NCBI GenBank assembly: GCA_002083435.1 | Contig: LWDJ01000005.1 | Coordinates: 112,571 to 176,570 of the forward strand | DNA: 64,000 bases | Source of the DNA: Proteobacteria bacterium SG_bin6 | Lineage (GTDB): Bacteria > Pseudomonadota > Alphaproteobacteria > Sphingomonadales > Sphingomonadaceae | Direction of reading: 5' to 3' | Part shown: piece by piece, positions 1-8,685 of the stretch | Position numbering within the stretch: the stretch's first letter is position 1 | Layout: every line of letters begins with the position of its first letter | The notes under the pieces: model-generated | The model's input: the letters and a program-made list of their open reading frames with translations, nothing else | What the model was told of the DNA's origin: nothing | Databases searched by the model: none | Position numbers and translations under genes: made by a program

Positions 1-72
1 AACGCGCCATTGCCGTTTTGGCTCCGTAAGCGTGGGAACTTTGTGTTTTCCGCGCTTGTTCGACCGCCTAGC

Positions 73-870
73 TCATGCCGCCGGCAGCGTCGCCTCGTCG
101 AAGAACAGCGCCTGGCTGATCGCCGCCTTCACTGTCGATCGCTGGAACGGCTTGGTGATCAGGAAGGTGGGTTCGGGCCGCTCGCCGGTCAGCAGCCGTT
201 CGGGGAAAGCGGTGATGAAGATCACCGGCACCTGGAACTCCGCCAATATGTCCTTCACCGCGTCGATCCCCGAACTGTCGTCGGCAAGTTGGATGTCGGC
301 GAGCACGAGCCCCGGGCGGTCCTCCATCGCGAGCGCGACCGCTTCGTCGCGCGTTATCGCGACCCCGGTCACGTCATGGCCCAGATCGCGGACGATGGTT
401 TCGATGTCCATCGCGATGATCGGCTCGTCCTCGATGATCAGCACGCGCGCGCGGGTCTGTTTCTCGATCTCCGACAGTGCTTCGGCGACCAGATCCTCCA
501 CCTCGTCGGGGGCGACGCCGATCAGATAGCCGGCGTCCTCGGGGGTAAAGCCTTCCATAGCGGTCAGCAGCAGCGCCTGGCGCGAGAGCGGCGTCATCCG
601 CGCAAGCCGGGCGCGGGCGATCGCCTCGGCGTCTTGAACCTCCAGGCCGTCCGATGCGTTGTCGGGATTGGCGGATGTCCAGATCGCCTGGAAAGTGCGG
701 TACAGGCCCAGCCGGGGATCGACTTCGCGGGGGAACTGATCGGGCGCGGCGACGATCGCCTCCAGCGCGGCGCGGACATAGCGGTCCCCCTGCGACTGGC
801 TGCCGGTCAGCGCGCGGCCATAGCGGCGCAGGAACGGAAGATGCGGGGCAAGTTGTTGTCCTAGCGACAT
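73..870 (-). CDS. phyR: General stress response regulator PhyR (sigma-factor-like domain plus receiver)
   Basis: The 265-residue protein has the PhyR architecture. An N-terminal sigma-like region (about residues 1-135, starting MSLGQQLAPHLPFLRRYGRA) is followed by a C-terminal receiver with acidic residues in VLIIEDEPIIAMD, the phospho-acceptor Asp in VLADIQL, and the Lys in ITKPF. In this family the phosphorylated protein binds the anti-sigma factor NepR through its sigma-like domain and so frees the EcfG sigma factor. The ATG at 870 was chosen because upstream in-frame codons do not resemble the family. It is divergent from nepR and the phyP-like kinase, the usual arrangement. Recognition is strong; partner switching is family knowledge. 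Confidence 0.95.
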   Translation of the reverse strand: MSLGQQLAPHLPFLRRYGRALTGSQSQGDRYVRAALEAIVAAPDQFPREVDPRLGLYRTFQAIWTSANPDNASDGLEVQDAEAIARARLARMTPLSRQALLLTAMEGFTPEDAGYLIGVAPDEVEDLVAEALSEIEKQTRARVLIIEDEPIIAMDIETIVRDLGHDVTGVAITRDEAVALAMEDRPGLVLADIQLADDSSGIDAVKDILAEFQVPVIFITAFPERLLTGERPEPTFLITKPFQRSTVKAAISQALFFDEATLPAA

Positions 871-982
871 GATCCTGGGTATCTCCCTGCCGCGACGAAG
901 CGAGTCGACACTGCACCCCCCGCCCGGCCATTGCAATGGTTGTGTGCGCCCCCTGCCGCTCAGCAGAATTTGCACTGGGGGT

Positions 983-1007
983 GGAACTATCGAGCCCGGT
1001 TTTGGTT
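983..1007 (+). promoter_or_regulatory. Weak candidate EcfG-type promoter upstream of nepR
   Basis: GGAAC at 983-987 is followed after 16 bases by GGTT (1004-1007). The stress sigma factor consensus in alphaproteobacteria is GGAAC-N16/17-CGTT, so the -10 has one mismatch. It would give a leader of roughly 105 bases before nepR. The position fits autoregulation, but the match is imperfect. Confidence 0.3.
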
Positions 1008-1120
1008 TCACCATTCCAAGCCGGTGTTTCATTTGTTGCGTATCCGGCCAGTTTGACGTTTGTTGCCACCCGCCCCAGCGATACGCTCTAGGGGCATGGC
1101 TCGCTTGGGGGACGAGGTTC

Positions 1121-1288
1121 TTGAACGCCGATCAGCACGGATCGAATCAGCCGCCAATGCCGCCGCGCAAGCCCAAGGCGCGCGGCGATCATAGGGACGT
1201 GGGCGATTCGCTGCGCGCGGCCTATCAGGAAGCCGTGAACGAGCCCGTGCCGCCCGAAATGCTCGATCTGCTCGGCAAGCTCGACTAA
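1121..1288 (+). CDS. nepR: Anti-sigma factor NepR
   Basis: This short protein ends in the typical NepR core: LRAAYQEAVNEPVPPEMLDL followed by LGKLD. NepR holds the EcfG sigma factor inactive until phosphorylated PhyR captures it. The start is uncertain. TTG at 1121, with GACGAGG just upstream, gives 55 residues, close to family size; the first in-frame ATG at 1157 gives only 43 residues and has no visible ribosome site. The gene sits 9 bases before the kinase gene and divergent from phyR. In many sphingomonads ecfG follows nepR directly; here it does not. Confidence 0.85.
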   Translation: MNADQHGSNQPPMPPRKPKARGDHRDVGDSLRAAYQEAVNEPVPPEMLDLLGKLD

Positions 1289-1297
1289 GGCCGGGTC

Positions 1298-2875
1298 ATG
1301 CCCGCGGAGACCGAGCCGCAGCATTCCGGGCGGTGGCGCTTCGCATCGCTGCCAACCGGCGCCAAGCTGTTCCTGATCCTCACCGTGGCGCTGATGCCGC
1401 TCGCGCTGATCGCGCTGCTGGCGGCGATGCAGAGCAACCGCATCGCCGATGCCGAGACCCGCGCCCGACTGCGCGTGGCGGCGAGTGAAAGCGCGCGCGC
1501 GCTCGGCATCGAGCTGGTCGGCGACATGACCGCGATCCGCGTCGCGCTCAACGCGCTCGACCAAGACCCCGAGGACGCGCCGAGCTGCGCGCGGGTGCAG
1601 GGTGTATTCGCCGATCAACTGGCGAGCGGGGCGCGCTTCGCGATCGTCGGTGGCAACGGCCAGCCGCTGTGCAGTTCGATGCGGCGCCCCGACCTGCGCA
1701 TCGTCTATCCGCCAAGCGACGGGCCGATCAGCGCCGCGATTGATCCCGCGCGCGGACTGGCGCTTGGCCTCACGTCCCCATCCGGACGGCTGCACGCGGT
1801 CGCCCAGTTCGGCGGGGACGCGCTCGCCCAGATCGCCCGGCCAAGCGGTTTCCTGCCCGCCTATTCCTCGCTGCTCACGCGCGGCAATGATCGCCTGCCG
1901 CTAGAGGGCTTGGCGGGTCTTGGCCCGCTCGATCGCACCGAATCGCTCAGCGTGCCGGTCGGCGTGGATAATCTCAGTTTCGAGATGACGGTGCGCAGCG
2001 CGCCGATCACCTCGCCGTTGATCGTCGCGATGCTGTTGCCCGTGCTGATGTGGGTGGCGGCCGCGGTGATCGGCTGGTTCGTGGTCGATGCGCTGCTCAT
2101 CCGCCCATTGCGCACGCTCCGCCGCGAGGTCGCCGCCTATCGCCCCGGCGAGGTGATCACGCCCCCCGCCAACGCCGCCGCTCAGGAAATCCGCGAGCTG
2201 GGCGACACTTTCCGCGCGATCAGCCAGACGGTGGTGGCGCACGAGGCCGGGCTCGCCGAGGGGCTGGTGCGCCAGACCAAGCTGACGCGCGAAGTCCACC
2301 ACCGGGTGAAGAACAACCTTCAGGTGATCTCCAGCCTGATCAACCTGCACGCGCGCGGCGCGCATAGCGGCGAGGCGCGCGGCGCCTATGCCTCGATCCA
2401 GCGGCGGGTGGATGCGCTGTCGGTCGTCCACCGCAACCACTTCGCCGAGCTGGAGGAAACGCGCGGGCTGCAGTTGCGGACGATGGTCAGCGATCTCGCC
2501 TCGAACATCCGTGCGACCGCGCCCGAGGACACGCACCTCACGATCACGCTCGACATCGACGGCTATCTCGCCAATCAGGACATGGCGATCGCGATCGCGT
2601 TCCTGCTCACCGAATTGATCGAGCTGGCGATGATGGTGCAGACCGACGCGGCGCTCCGCGTGTCGTTGCGCCCAGCCCCCGATAGCGCCGAGGGACGCGC
2701 GCTGTTGCGTGTCAGCAGCCCGGTGCTGGTCGATGGCGACCGGCTGCGCGAGCTGCTTGCCGAACGCTATGGCCGGGTGATCGAGGGGTTGGCGCGGCAG
2801 CTGCGCTCCAAGCTCCATTACGAGCCCCTGAGCGGCGCCTATGAAATCCTGGTGTCGGTGACCGGGCGCGACTGA
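1298..2875 (+). CDS. phyP: PhyP-like membrane sensor of the HisKA_2 family with degenerate ATPase domain
   Basis: The 525-residue protein has two membrane segments (about residues 23-44 and 240-268) flanking a periplasmic region, a HAMP-like linker, and a HisKA_2 block (REVHHRVKNNLQVISSLINL, His334/335). The expected ATPase N-box asparagine is not seen: the region reads TELIELAMM. No DxGxG glycine box is visible in the last 100 residues, where SSPVLVDGDRL occupies that place. A degenerate ATPase and location next to phyR/nepR match PhyP, described in Sphingomonas as a negative regulator of PhyR and probably a phosphatase. The PhyP name rests on context and domain decay; catalytic activity is inferred. 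Confidence 0.8.
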   Translation: MPAETEPQHSGRWRFASLPTGAKLFLILTVALMPLALIALLAAMQSNRIADAETRARLRVAASESARALGIELVGDMTAIRVALNALDQDPEDAPSCARVQGVFADQLASGARFAIVGGNGQPLCSSMRRPDLRIVYPPSDGPISAAIDPARGLALGLTSPSGRLHAVAQFGGDALAQIARPSGFLPAYSSLLTRGNDRLPLEGLAGLGPLDRTESLSVPVGVDNLSFEMTVRSAPITSPLIVAMLLPVLMWVAAAVIGWFVVDALLIRPLRTLRREVAAYRPGEVITPPANAAAQEIRELGDTFRAISQTVVAHEAGLAEGLVRQTKLTREVHHRVKNNLQVISSLINLHARGAHSGEARGAYASIQRRVDALSVVHRNHFAELEETRGLQLRTMVSDLASNIRATAPEDTHLTITLDIDGYLANQDMAIAIAFLLTELIELAMMVQTDAALRVSLRPAPDSAEGRALLRVSSPVLVDGDRLRELLAERYGRVIEGLARQLRSKLHYEPLSGAYEILVSVTGRD

Positions 2876-2920
2876 CCAAAGAAAATCGCCGGGCGGCGGG
2901 AATTTTTTGGCGGGAGGCTG

Positions 2921-2945
2921 GGAACCACCATCCCGCCCGCCCGTT
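2921..2945 (+). promoter_or_regulatory. Consensus EcfG (general stress sigma) promoter
   Basis: GGAAC at 2921-2925, a 16-base spacer, and CGTT at 2942-2945 match the alphaproteobacterial stress promoter consensus exactly. Transcription would begin near 2952. The nearest downstream protein gene starts at 3157, more than 200 bases away, and a strong 13-bp hairpin intervenes at 2999-3043. The promoter may therefore serve a small RNA rather than, or as well as, the entericidin-like gene. Confidence 0.7.
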
Positions 2946-2951
2946 ATCAGC

Positions 2952-3046
2952 CTCGGATAGTGAATTTTTGCCCCCCCGCTCTCGCTATCCACCAAATGGG
3001 CCCGGATGCGCTTACCCCCTCCCCCCGGTTGCGCATCCGGGCCTTA
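2952..3046 (+). ncRNA. Candidate stress-induced small RNA with C-rich loops
   Basis: The segment starts about 7 bases after a perfect EcfG promoter and ends in a perfect 13-bp hairpin (arms 2999-3011 and 3031-3043). Its 19-base loop holds the run ACCCCCTCCCCCC, and a second C-run (CCCCCCC, 2971-2977) lies in the 5' part. C-rich single strands are complementary to Shine-Dalgarno sequences and occur in several alphaproteobacterial small RNAs. No good reading frame with a ribosome site lies in it. The bases after the hairpin (CTTATTG) are only weakly U-rich, so the 3' end is uncertain. This is inference from sequence alone. Confidence 0.4.
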
Positions 3047-3096
3047 TTGCGTCCGCGTCTCGTCTGTCTGCCGCGGATGGCCAGCGCGCCTCGCTG

Positions 3097-3122
3097 GGAA
3101 CGCTTTGCTCCCGCCCGGCATT
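3097..3122 (+). promoter_or_regulatory. Possible EcfG-type promoter of the entericidin-like gene
   Basis: GGAAC at 3097-3101 is followed after 17 bases by CATT (3119-3122), one mismatch from CGTT. It lies about 35 bases before the lipoprotein gene at 3157. Entericidin-like lipoproteins are often in the alphaproteobacterial general stress regulon, which fits, but the -10 is imperfect. Confidence 0.4.
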
Positions 3123-3156
3123 GTCAATGCGGAACATGCGGCAAAGGAGAAGCATC

Positions 3157-3291
3157 ATGCGTAAATTCATCGGCGGCATCCTGCTGGCCAGCGGCCTGTT
3201 GCTCGGCGCGTGCAACACGGTGGAAGGCGTCGGCAAGGACGTGAAATCGGCGGGCGACACCGTCGCCAAGACGGCGGATGGCGCGAAGTGA
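3157..3291 (+). CDS. Entericidin-like small lipoprotein
   Basis: The 44-residue precursor begins MRKFIGGILLASGLLLGACN: a short charged N-terminus, a hydrophobic stretch and a lipobox (LGAC) with Cys19 as the lipidation site. The mature part (TVEGVGKDVKSAGDTVAKTA) has the glycine/lysine/alanine composition and VGKDVKSAGD-type motif of the entericidin EcnA/B family. These are envelope lipoproteins of poorly known function, often stress induced. AAAGGAGA lies 10 bases before the ATG. A weaker EcfG-type promoter is just upstream and a perfect one lies further up. Confidence 0.9.
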   Translation: MRKFIGGILLASGLLLGACNTVEGVGKDVKSAGDTVAKTADGAK

Positions 3292-3699
3292 AACGGTAAC
3301 CCCTTTCGGTGCTCACGGTCACGGCTTTCCCAGTACCCGCCGGGAGCCAGACTTGACACTTTGCCAGCCGGGTGGGCGGCTGGGCGGTTAGGCCGCCCCG
3401 CCGCCCACACCGGGAATAGCCTCCAAGCCCCCCCGTTTCCACCGCGTTGGCGCCCGAGAGGCGCCATCTCCCGCTCCATCCGTCATCCCCACGGATGCGG
3501 GCATCCATCATCAAGAACCTCTGTCAAAACGGATGCTCGCGGTGGGGGGGAATGACGATGGCCACGGCCATGCCGCGTCCCGTTGCCGCGTCCACCGTGC
3601 CCCTGCGCGACTTAAATCCCGCTGAAGTCCTTCGGCCAACACCGCACCAGCTCCCGATTTGGCTTTGCCCGTCCGCGCCATGGGCGGTAATCAGGGCTC
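3292..3699. repeat. Non-coding gap with a large hairpin and a REP-like palindrome
   Basis: No convincing gene is seen in this 408-base gap. A near-perfect GC-rich hairpin spans 3372-3408 (outer arms GTGGGCGGC and GCCGCCCAC, inner arms GGGCGG and CCGCCC). A second element near 3480-3560 has the CGTCATCCCC...GGGGGAATGACG form typical of dispersed intergenic palindromes in alphaproteobacteria. Open frames here lack ribosome sites and protein-like composition. Confidence 0.5.
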
Positions 3700-5025
3700 A
3701 TGCGCCGCCATATCCTCATCGCCTCCTCGATCATCCTCCTGCTGCTGGCTGGCTTCGGCTATTGGTTCACCAGACCGGATCGAGCGCGGCTGTCGGTCGC
3801 CGACGTCTCGGGCGCGCGGCCGCAGATCACGACGCCGCGCCCCGAAACCTGGCCGACAATCGGCGTCGCGCAAGCTGTCGGCTGGGCCAACGGCGCCGCC
3901 CCCACCCCTGCCCCGGGGTTGAAGGTCCAGGCCTTCGCGCGCGGCCTCACCCATCCGCGCTGGCTGCTGCCGCTCGCCAATGGCGATGTGCTCGTCGCCG
4001 AAAGCAACTCGCCGCCGCGCAACGTGGGCGGGGTGACCGGGCTGGTGATGGGTTATCTGTTCAAGCGCGCCGGCGCCGCCGTCCCCTCGCCCAACCGCAT
4101 CACCCTGTTGCGCGACGCGAATGGCGACGGCATAGCCGAGACGCGCACCGTGCTGATCGCGGGGCTCAACTCGCCCCAGGGCATGGCGCTGGTGGGCAAT
4201 ACGCTTTACATCGCCAACACCGATGCGCTGGTGCGGGTGCCGTTCACGCCGGGCCAGACGCGGATCACCGCGACGCCCGAGGTGGTGGTGCGCTATCCCG
4301 GCGGCGGCAATCACTGGGCGCGGACCGTGCTGGCGGACCCCAGGGCGGGCACGCTCTATGTCGCGGTCGGTTCGTCGAGCAACATCGCCGAGAACGGGCT
4401 CGATGCCGAGCGTAACCGCGCCTGCCTGCTGGAGGTCGATCCTCGCGCCAAGACTTTCCGCGTCTATGCCGGCGGCCTGCGCAACCCGCAGGGGCTGGCG
4501 TTCGAACCGCGCAGCGGGCGGCTGTGGGTGACGGTGAACGAGCGCGACATGCTCGGCTCCGATCTCGCGCCCGATTATATGAGCGCGGTCGAACTCGGCG
4601 ATTTCTTCGGCTGGCCCTATACCTATTGGGGCGGCTATGTAGACAAGCGCGTCCAGCCTCAGCGGCCCGATCTGCAGCAATATAGCAAGCGTCCCGATTA
4701 TGCGCTGGGGCCGCATACCGCCTCGCTCGGACTCGCCTTCACCCAGGGGGCGAAGCTCGGCGCGCGCTTCGCGAACGGCGCGCTGATCGGCCAGCACGGC
4801 TCGTGGAACCGGCAGCCGGTGTCCGGCTACAAGGTCGTGTACGTGCCGTTCGGCCCGAACGGCTTTCCGCAGGCCGGGGCGCGGCCCGTCGATGTGCTGA
4901 CCGGCTTCCTCGACGCCCAGGGCCGTGCGCAGGGGCGCCCCGTGGGGGTAAGCATCGACCGCGCCGGCGCCCTGCTGGTGGCGGACGATGTCGGCGACAC
5001 CATCTGGCGCGTGGCCGCGCGCTGA
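3700..5025 (+). CDS. Sorbosone dehydrogenase/PQQ glucose dehydrogenase-like beta-propeller protein
   Basis: The 441-residue protein starts with one membrane segment (IASSIILLLLAGFGYWF, about residues 7-23), probably an anchor or uncleaved signal. A soluble domain of repeated propeller blades follows, with family-type stretches such as FARGLTHPRWLLPLANGDVL, LLRDANGDGIAETRTVL, AGGLRNPQGLAFEPRSGRLW and a final GALLVADDVGDTIWRV. Relatives are PQQ-dependent L-sorbosone or aldose sugar dehydrogenases acting in the periplasm. The true substrate cannot be read from sequence. It appears to be monocistronic. Confidence 0.85.
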   Translation: MRRHILIASSIILLLLAGFGYWFTRPDRARLSVADVSGARPQITTPRPETWPTIGVAQAVGWANGAAPTPAPGLKVQAFARGLTHPRWLLPLANGDVLVAESNSPPRNVGGVTGLVMGYLFKRAGAAVPSPNRITLLRDANGDGIAETRTVLIAGLNSPQGMALVGNTLYIANTDALVRVPFTPGQTRITATPEVVVRYPGGGNHWARTVLADPRAGTLYVAVGSSSNIAENGLDAERNRACLLEVDPRAKTFRVYAGGLRNPQGLAFEPRSGRLWVTVNERDMLGSDLAPDYMSAVELGDFFGWPYTYWGGYVDKRVQPQRPDLQQYSKRPDYALGPHTASLGLAFTQGAKLGARFANGALIGQHGSWNRQPVSGYKVVYVPFGPNGFPQAGARPVDVLTGFLDAQGRAQGRPVGVSIDRAGALLVADDVGDTIWRVAAR

Positions 5026-5131
5026 CCCGTCGCGCGCCGTGCCCGGCGTGGATCATGCCGTATCTTCACGTAATATCGCGTGGCCCATAATGAGTATATT
5101 AAAAGGCCGCGACGTTTGTTACAGGAATGTT

Positions 5132-5620
5132 ATGACCTGTCTGGTGGCGACCAATGCCGAGCGTGCCGCGCAGAATTGGCGCGTGGTATCGTTCGCGCTC
5201 AGCAACCTGTTCCTCACGACGCACCGGGCCTATAGCGCCGGGGGCCTGCAGTTCAGCCCGGTCGAACTGCAAATCTGCCTCACCGTCGCGGTCGCCAATG
5301 TGCAGAAGCTGATGCGGGAGCGCGTCGTGCCGCTCGATCTGAGCGCGACCCAGGTGCTGCCGCGCGAGTGGGTGGTGCCGATCTCGCGCAACGCGATCGC
5401 CTCGGCCACCGGCCTGCCGCGCGAAACGGTGCGGCGCCATGTCGAAAAGCTGATCGAGCGCGGGCTGCTGATCGAAGACCCGCGCGGTGGCGTCACCCCG
5501 CCGCCAGGGATGATCGAGAAATTCGGGCTGGTCGGCACGCTCGAACCGATGCTCACCGAATTCGCGCGCACCGCCTCGCAACTGATCCGGCTGGGCGTGC
5601 TCGAGGTGAAGACGGACTAG
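5132..5620 (+). CDS. Winged-helix DNA-binding protein of unknown target
   Basis: The 162-residue protein carries a clear helix-turn-helix at about residues 87-115 (ISRNAIASATGLPRETVRRH), followed by the wing-like VEKLIERGLLIEDPRGGVTP. The N-terminal 80 residues are predicted helical and not recognised. ATG at 5132 has AGGAA at the right distance; an upstream in-frame ATG at 5090 lacks a good ribosome site. It may be a MarR/GntR-like regulator, but no ligand domain was identified and there is no obvious target apart from the neighbouring genes. Confidence 0.7.
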   Translation: MTCLVATNAERAAQNWRVVSFALSNLFLTTHRAYSAGGLQFSPVELQICLTVAVANVQKLMRERVVPLDLSATQVLPREWVVPISRNAIASATGLPRETVRRHVEKLIERGLLIEDPRGGVTPPPGMIEKFGLVGTLEPMLTEFARTASQLIRLGVLEVKTD

Positions 5621-5629
5621 CGCGGTCGC

Positions 5630-6052
5630 TCAGTCGGTCGCGAAGATCATCGCATCATCGGCGAACGCCTTGAATTCCAGTGCGTTGCCGCTCGGATCGC
5701 GGAAGAACATCGTCGCCTGCTCGCCCGGCTGCCCCTGGAAGCGGATATGCGGCGCGATGCCGAACGGCACCCCCGCCGCCTTCACCCGCTCGGCGAGCGC
5801 GTGCCATTCCGCCATCGTCAGCACCACGCCGAAATGCGGCACCGGCACGTCATGCCCGTCCACCGGGTTGTGATGCTCAGTCGCCCGCGCCCCGGAGTCG
5901 AGATGCGCGACGATCTGGTGCCCGAACAGATCGAAATCGACCCACTCCGCGGCGGATCGCCCCTCGCGGCAGCCGAGCACGCCCCCGTAAAAGGCGCGCG
6001 CGGCGGCGAGATCGTGGACCGGAAAGGCGAGGTGGAACGGGCGCAGGCTCAT
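5630..6052 (-). CDS. VOC family protein (glyoxalase/dioxygenase fold)
   Basis: The 140-residue protein shows paired VOC modules. It begins with FHLAFPVHDLAAARAFYGGV and LGC, and ends with QATMFFRDPSGNALEFKAF, where the C-terminal Glu is a typical metal ligand. Histidines near the start (FHLAFPVHD) and in the middle (VPHFGV) could complete a metal site. The family covers glyoxalases, extradiol dioxygenases and resistance proteins, so the reaction is unknown. It converges on the winged-helix gene with 9 bases between their stops. Confidence 0.85.
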   Translation of the reverse strand: MSLRPFHLAFPVHDLAAARAFYGGVLGCREGRSAAEWVDFDLFGHQIVAHLDSGARATEHHNPVDGHDVPVPHFGVVLTMAEWHALAERVKAAGVPFGIAPHIRFQGQPGEQATMFFRDPSGNALEFKAFADDAMIFATD

Positions 6053-6328
6053 GGCGCTTGCCTAGCATCCCCGGCCCCGCCGGGAAAAGCCGCCGGGAAT
6101 GGGGCGAGGCCGATTGGGGGCACTCTTTGCGAAGCACTTGTGTTGTCCTCCCCTTCCCCGGCAAAGGCCGGGGTCCAGCGGAGCAACGCTTGATGTGTCG
6201 CGCTTTCCTGGCCGCAGCCCGCGCCTGGGCCCCGGCCTTCGCCGGCGAAGGTGGGAACAGAACGCGGCGACGGTGCGATCAGCAGGAAGCGTTTCATATG
6301 GAGTGCACCCGGCCTAAGCCGGGCCGCT
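6053..6328. repeat. Non-coding gap with REP-like GC-rich palindromes
   Basis: The gap holds inverted CCCCGGC/GCCGGGG-type units, for example CCCCGGCAAAGGCCGGGG (about 6157-6175) and CCCCGGCCTTCGCCGGCG (about 6231-6250). They resemble the dispersed intergenic palindromes also seen at 33843-33991. No protein gene or tRNA is visible. Confidence 0.5.
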
Positions 6329-6877
6329 CTAGGCCCCCTGCCCGCCCCGCAGCCGGTCGAGCACCGCCTCGCTGAACGCCGGAATGTCGTCGGGCATCCG
6401 GCTGGTGATGAACTGGCCGTCGATCACGACCTCCTCGTCGACCACCTCGGCGCCGGCATTGGCGAGATCGGTGCGCAGCGAGGGCCAGCTCGTCATCCGC
6501 TTGCCGTCGACCAGCCCGGCTTCGATCAGCAGCCAGGGCGCGTGGCAGATGGCCGCGATCGGCTTGCCCGCGCTGGCGAAAGCCTGGACGAGCGCCACCG
6601 CCTCGGGCCGCATCCGCAGCGTGTCGGGGTTGGCGACCCCGCCGGGGAGCAGCAGCAGATCATAATCCTGCGCGTCGACCTGCTCGATCGTCGCATCGGG
6701 GGTGATCGTCTGGCCCGGCGTGTCGTGCTGCATCCCCTGGATCGGCTCGGTGCCGGGCGAAGCGAGCCTCACGGTCACGCCCGCGTCCATCAGTGCCTCG
6801 CGCGGGCGGAACAGTTCGGATTGCTCGAACCCGTCGGTCGCCATGATCAGCACGCGCGCCTGGGTGATATCGGCCAT
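6329..6877 (-). CDS. DJ-1/PfpI family protein (YhbO/general stress protein 18 type)
   Basis: The 182-residue protein has the PfpI fold signatures: ARVLIMATDGFEQSELFRPR at the start, YDLLLLPGGVANPD in the middle, and a nucleophile elbow AAICHAPWLL with the catalytic Cys at about residue 111. The Glu in GFEQSE (about residue 18) completes the usual Cys/Glu environment. Members are described as stress-linked glyoxalases, deglycases or proteases; which one applies here is unclear. A perfect EcfG promoter lies 28 bases upstream of the start, so general stress control is likely. Confidence 0.9.
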   Translation of the reverse strand: MADITQARVLIMATDGFEQSELFRPREALMDAGVTVRLASPGTEPIQGMQHDTPGQTITPDATIEQVDAQDYDLLLLPGGVANPDTLRMRPEAVALVQAFASAGKPIAAICHAPWLLIEAGLVDGKRMTSWPSLRTDLANAGAEVVDEEVVIDGQFITSRMPDDIPAFSEAVLDRLRGGQGA

Positions 6878-6904
6878 GTCGGTTTCTCCTGGTGATGCCC
6901 CCAA

Positions 6905-6929
6905 AACGACGCGGGCGCGGGCGCGTTCC
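6905..6929 (-). promoter_or_regulatory. Consensus EcfG promoter of the PfpI gene
   Basis: On the minus strand GGAAC (6925-6929) is followed after exactly 16 bases by CGTT (6905-6908), a perfect match to the alphaproteobacterial stress promoter. Transcription would start near 6898, about 20 bases before the PfpI start at 6877. The -35 lies within GTTCCGGAAC (6925-6934), a perfect palindrome next to the GTG start of topoisomerase IB. Confidence 0.75.
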
Positions 6930-6937
6930 GGAACCGC

Positions 6938-8093
<1,156 letters not shown>

Positions 8094-8255
8094 GATTCGC
8101 CATTTATGCTTCCTTTGCCAACGGGTGAGCCGTTTCGTTGGCTAACCTTTTGCGAAGGCTGGTCATCAACTTGCCGGCCGCTTCGTCCGAAGGCGCCTTC
8201 CGCTTCATCCGTCCGTCTCTTACTCGGGTCGGACTCTAGCTCTAACTGGAGAAAA

Positions 8256-8570
8256 ATGCGGGGCTTGGACCACGATCCGGTGACGCTCAGCGGCGCCGTG
8301 AGGATCATCCCGCGCCCCGCGCATGATTAGAAGCGCCAGGGCGGGCGCCAGATCCCGGAAGGCCCCGCCTTTCTCGAAGGGCCGCGCGGGGACTTGTTTC
8401 TCGGCTTTTCGGGCAGTGCCTGCTGGTCGGATGGCGAGGCGATCGGATTGCTGCGCGCGGCAAGCTGCGCGGGACAACTGCGCTTCGATCCAAGCGACGA
8501 TCAAGCCCGCAAGGCCGGGCTGACGCGTCTCCGCGCCATTCCCCCGCCTTGGCTGGCTTTGTCCGCCGCT
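8256..8570 (+). pseudogene. Decayed GH43-type glycoside hydrolase fragment
   Basis: ATG at 8256 has CTGGAGAA just upstream and opens MRGLDHDPVTLSGAVRIIPR followed by PAHD, then an in-frame TAG at 8328-8330. Beyond the stop the same frame continues with EGPAFLEGPRGDLFLGFSGS and ACWSDGEAIGLLRAAS. This resembles the N-terminal part of GH43 arabinofuranosidase/xylosidase proteins, where a Trp commonly precedes the NEGP-like segment, so TAG may derive from TGG. After about 8500 the resemblance is lost. I read it as a remnant. No gene is seen in the flanks 8094-8255 or 8571-8685. Confidence 0.55.
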
Positions 8571-8685
8571 GGGGTGATTCGACTGGCGGCGACGCGGCGG
8601 TGCTCACCGCGACCAACATGTCGACTACCGGGCTCGGCGCTCCCCGAGGAGCGGCCGGGTGGCCGGAAGCCGCCCCCGCCCGTCG

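Noticed and set aside
3447..4415. Open frame of 322 codons overlapping the sorbosone dehydrogenase-like gene
   Set aside because: It overlaps a well-supported gene in another frame and has an Arg/Ala-rich shadow composition.
6254..6278. GGAAC motif in the gap after the VOC gene
   Set aside because: No CGTT-like -10 at 16 or 17 bases and no gene downstream on that strand.
8094..8255. Attachment site or island border downstream of tRNA-Arg
   Set aside because: No direct repeat of the tRNA 3' end and no integrase were found nearby.
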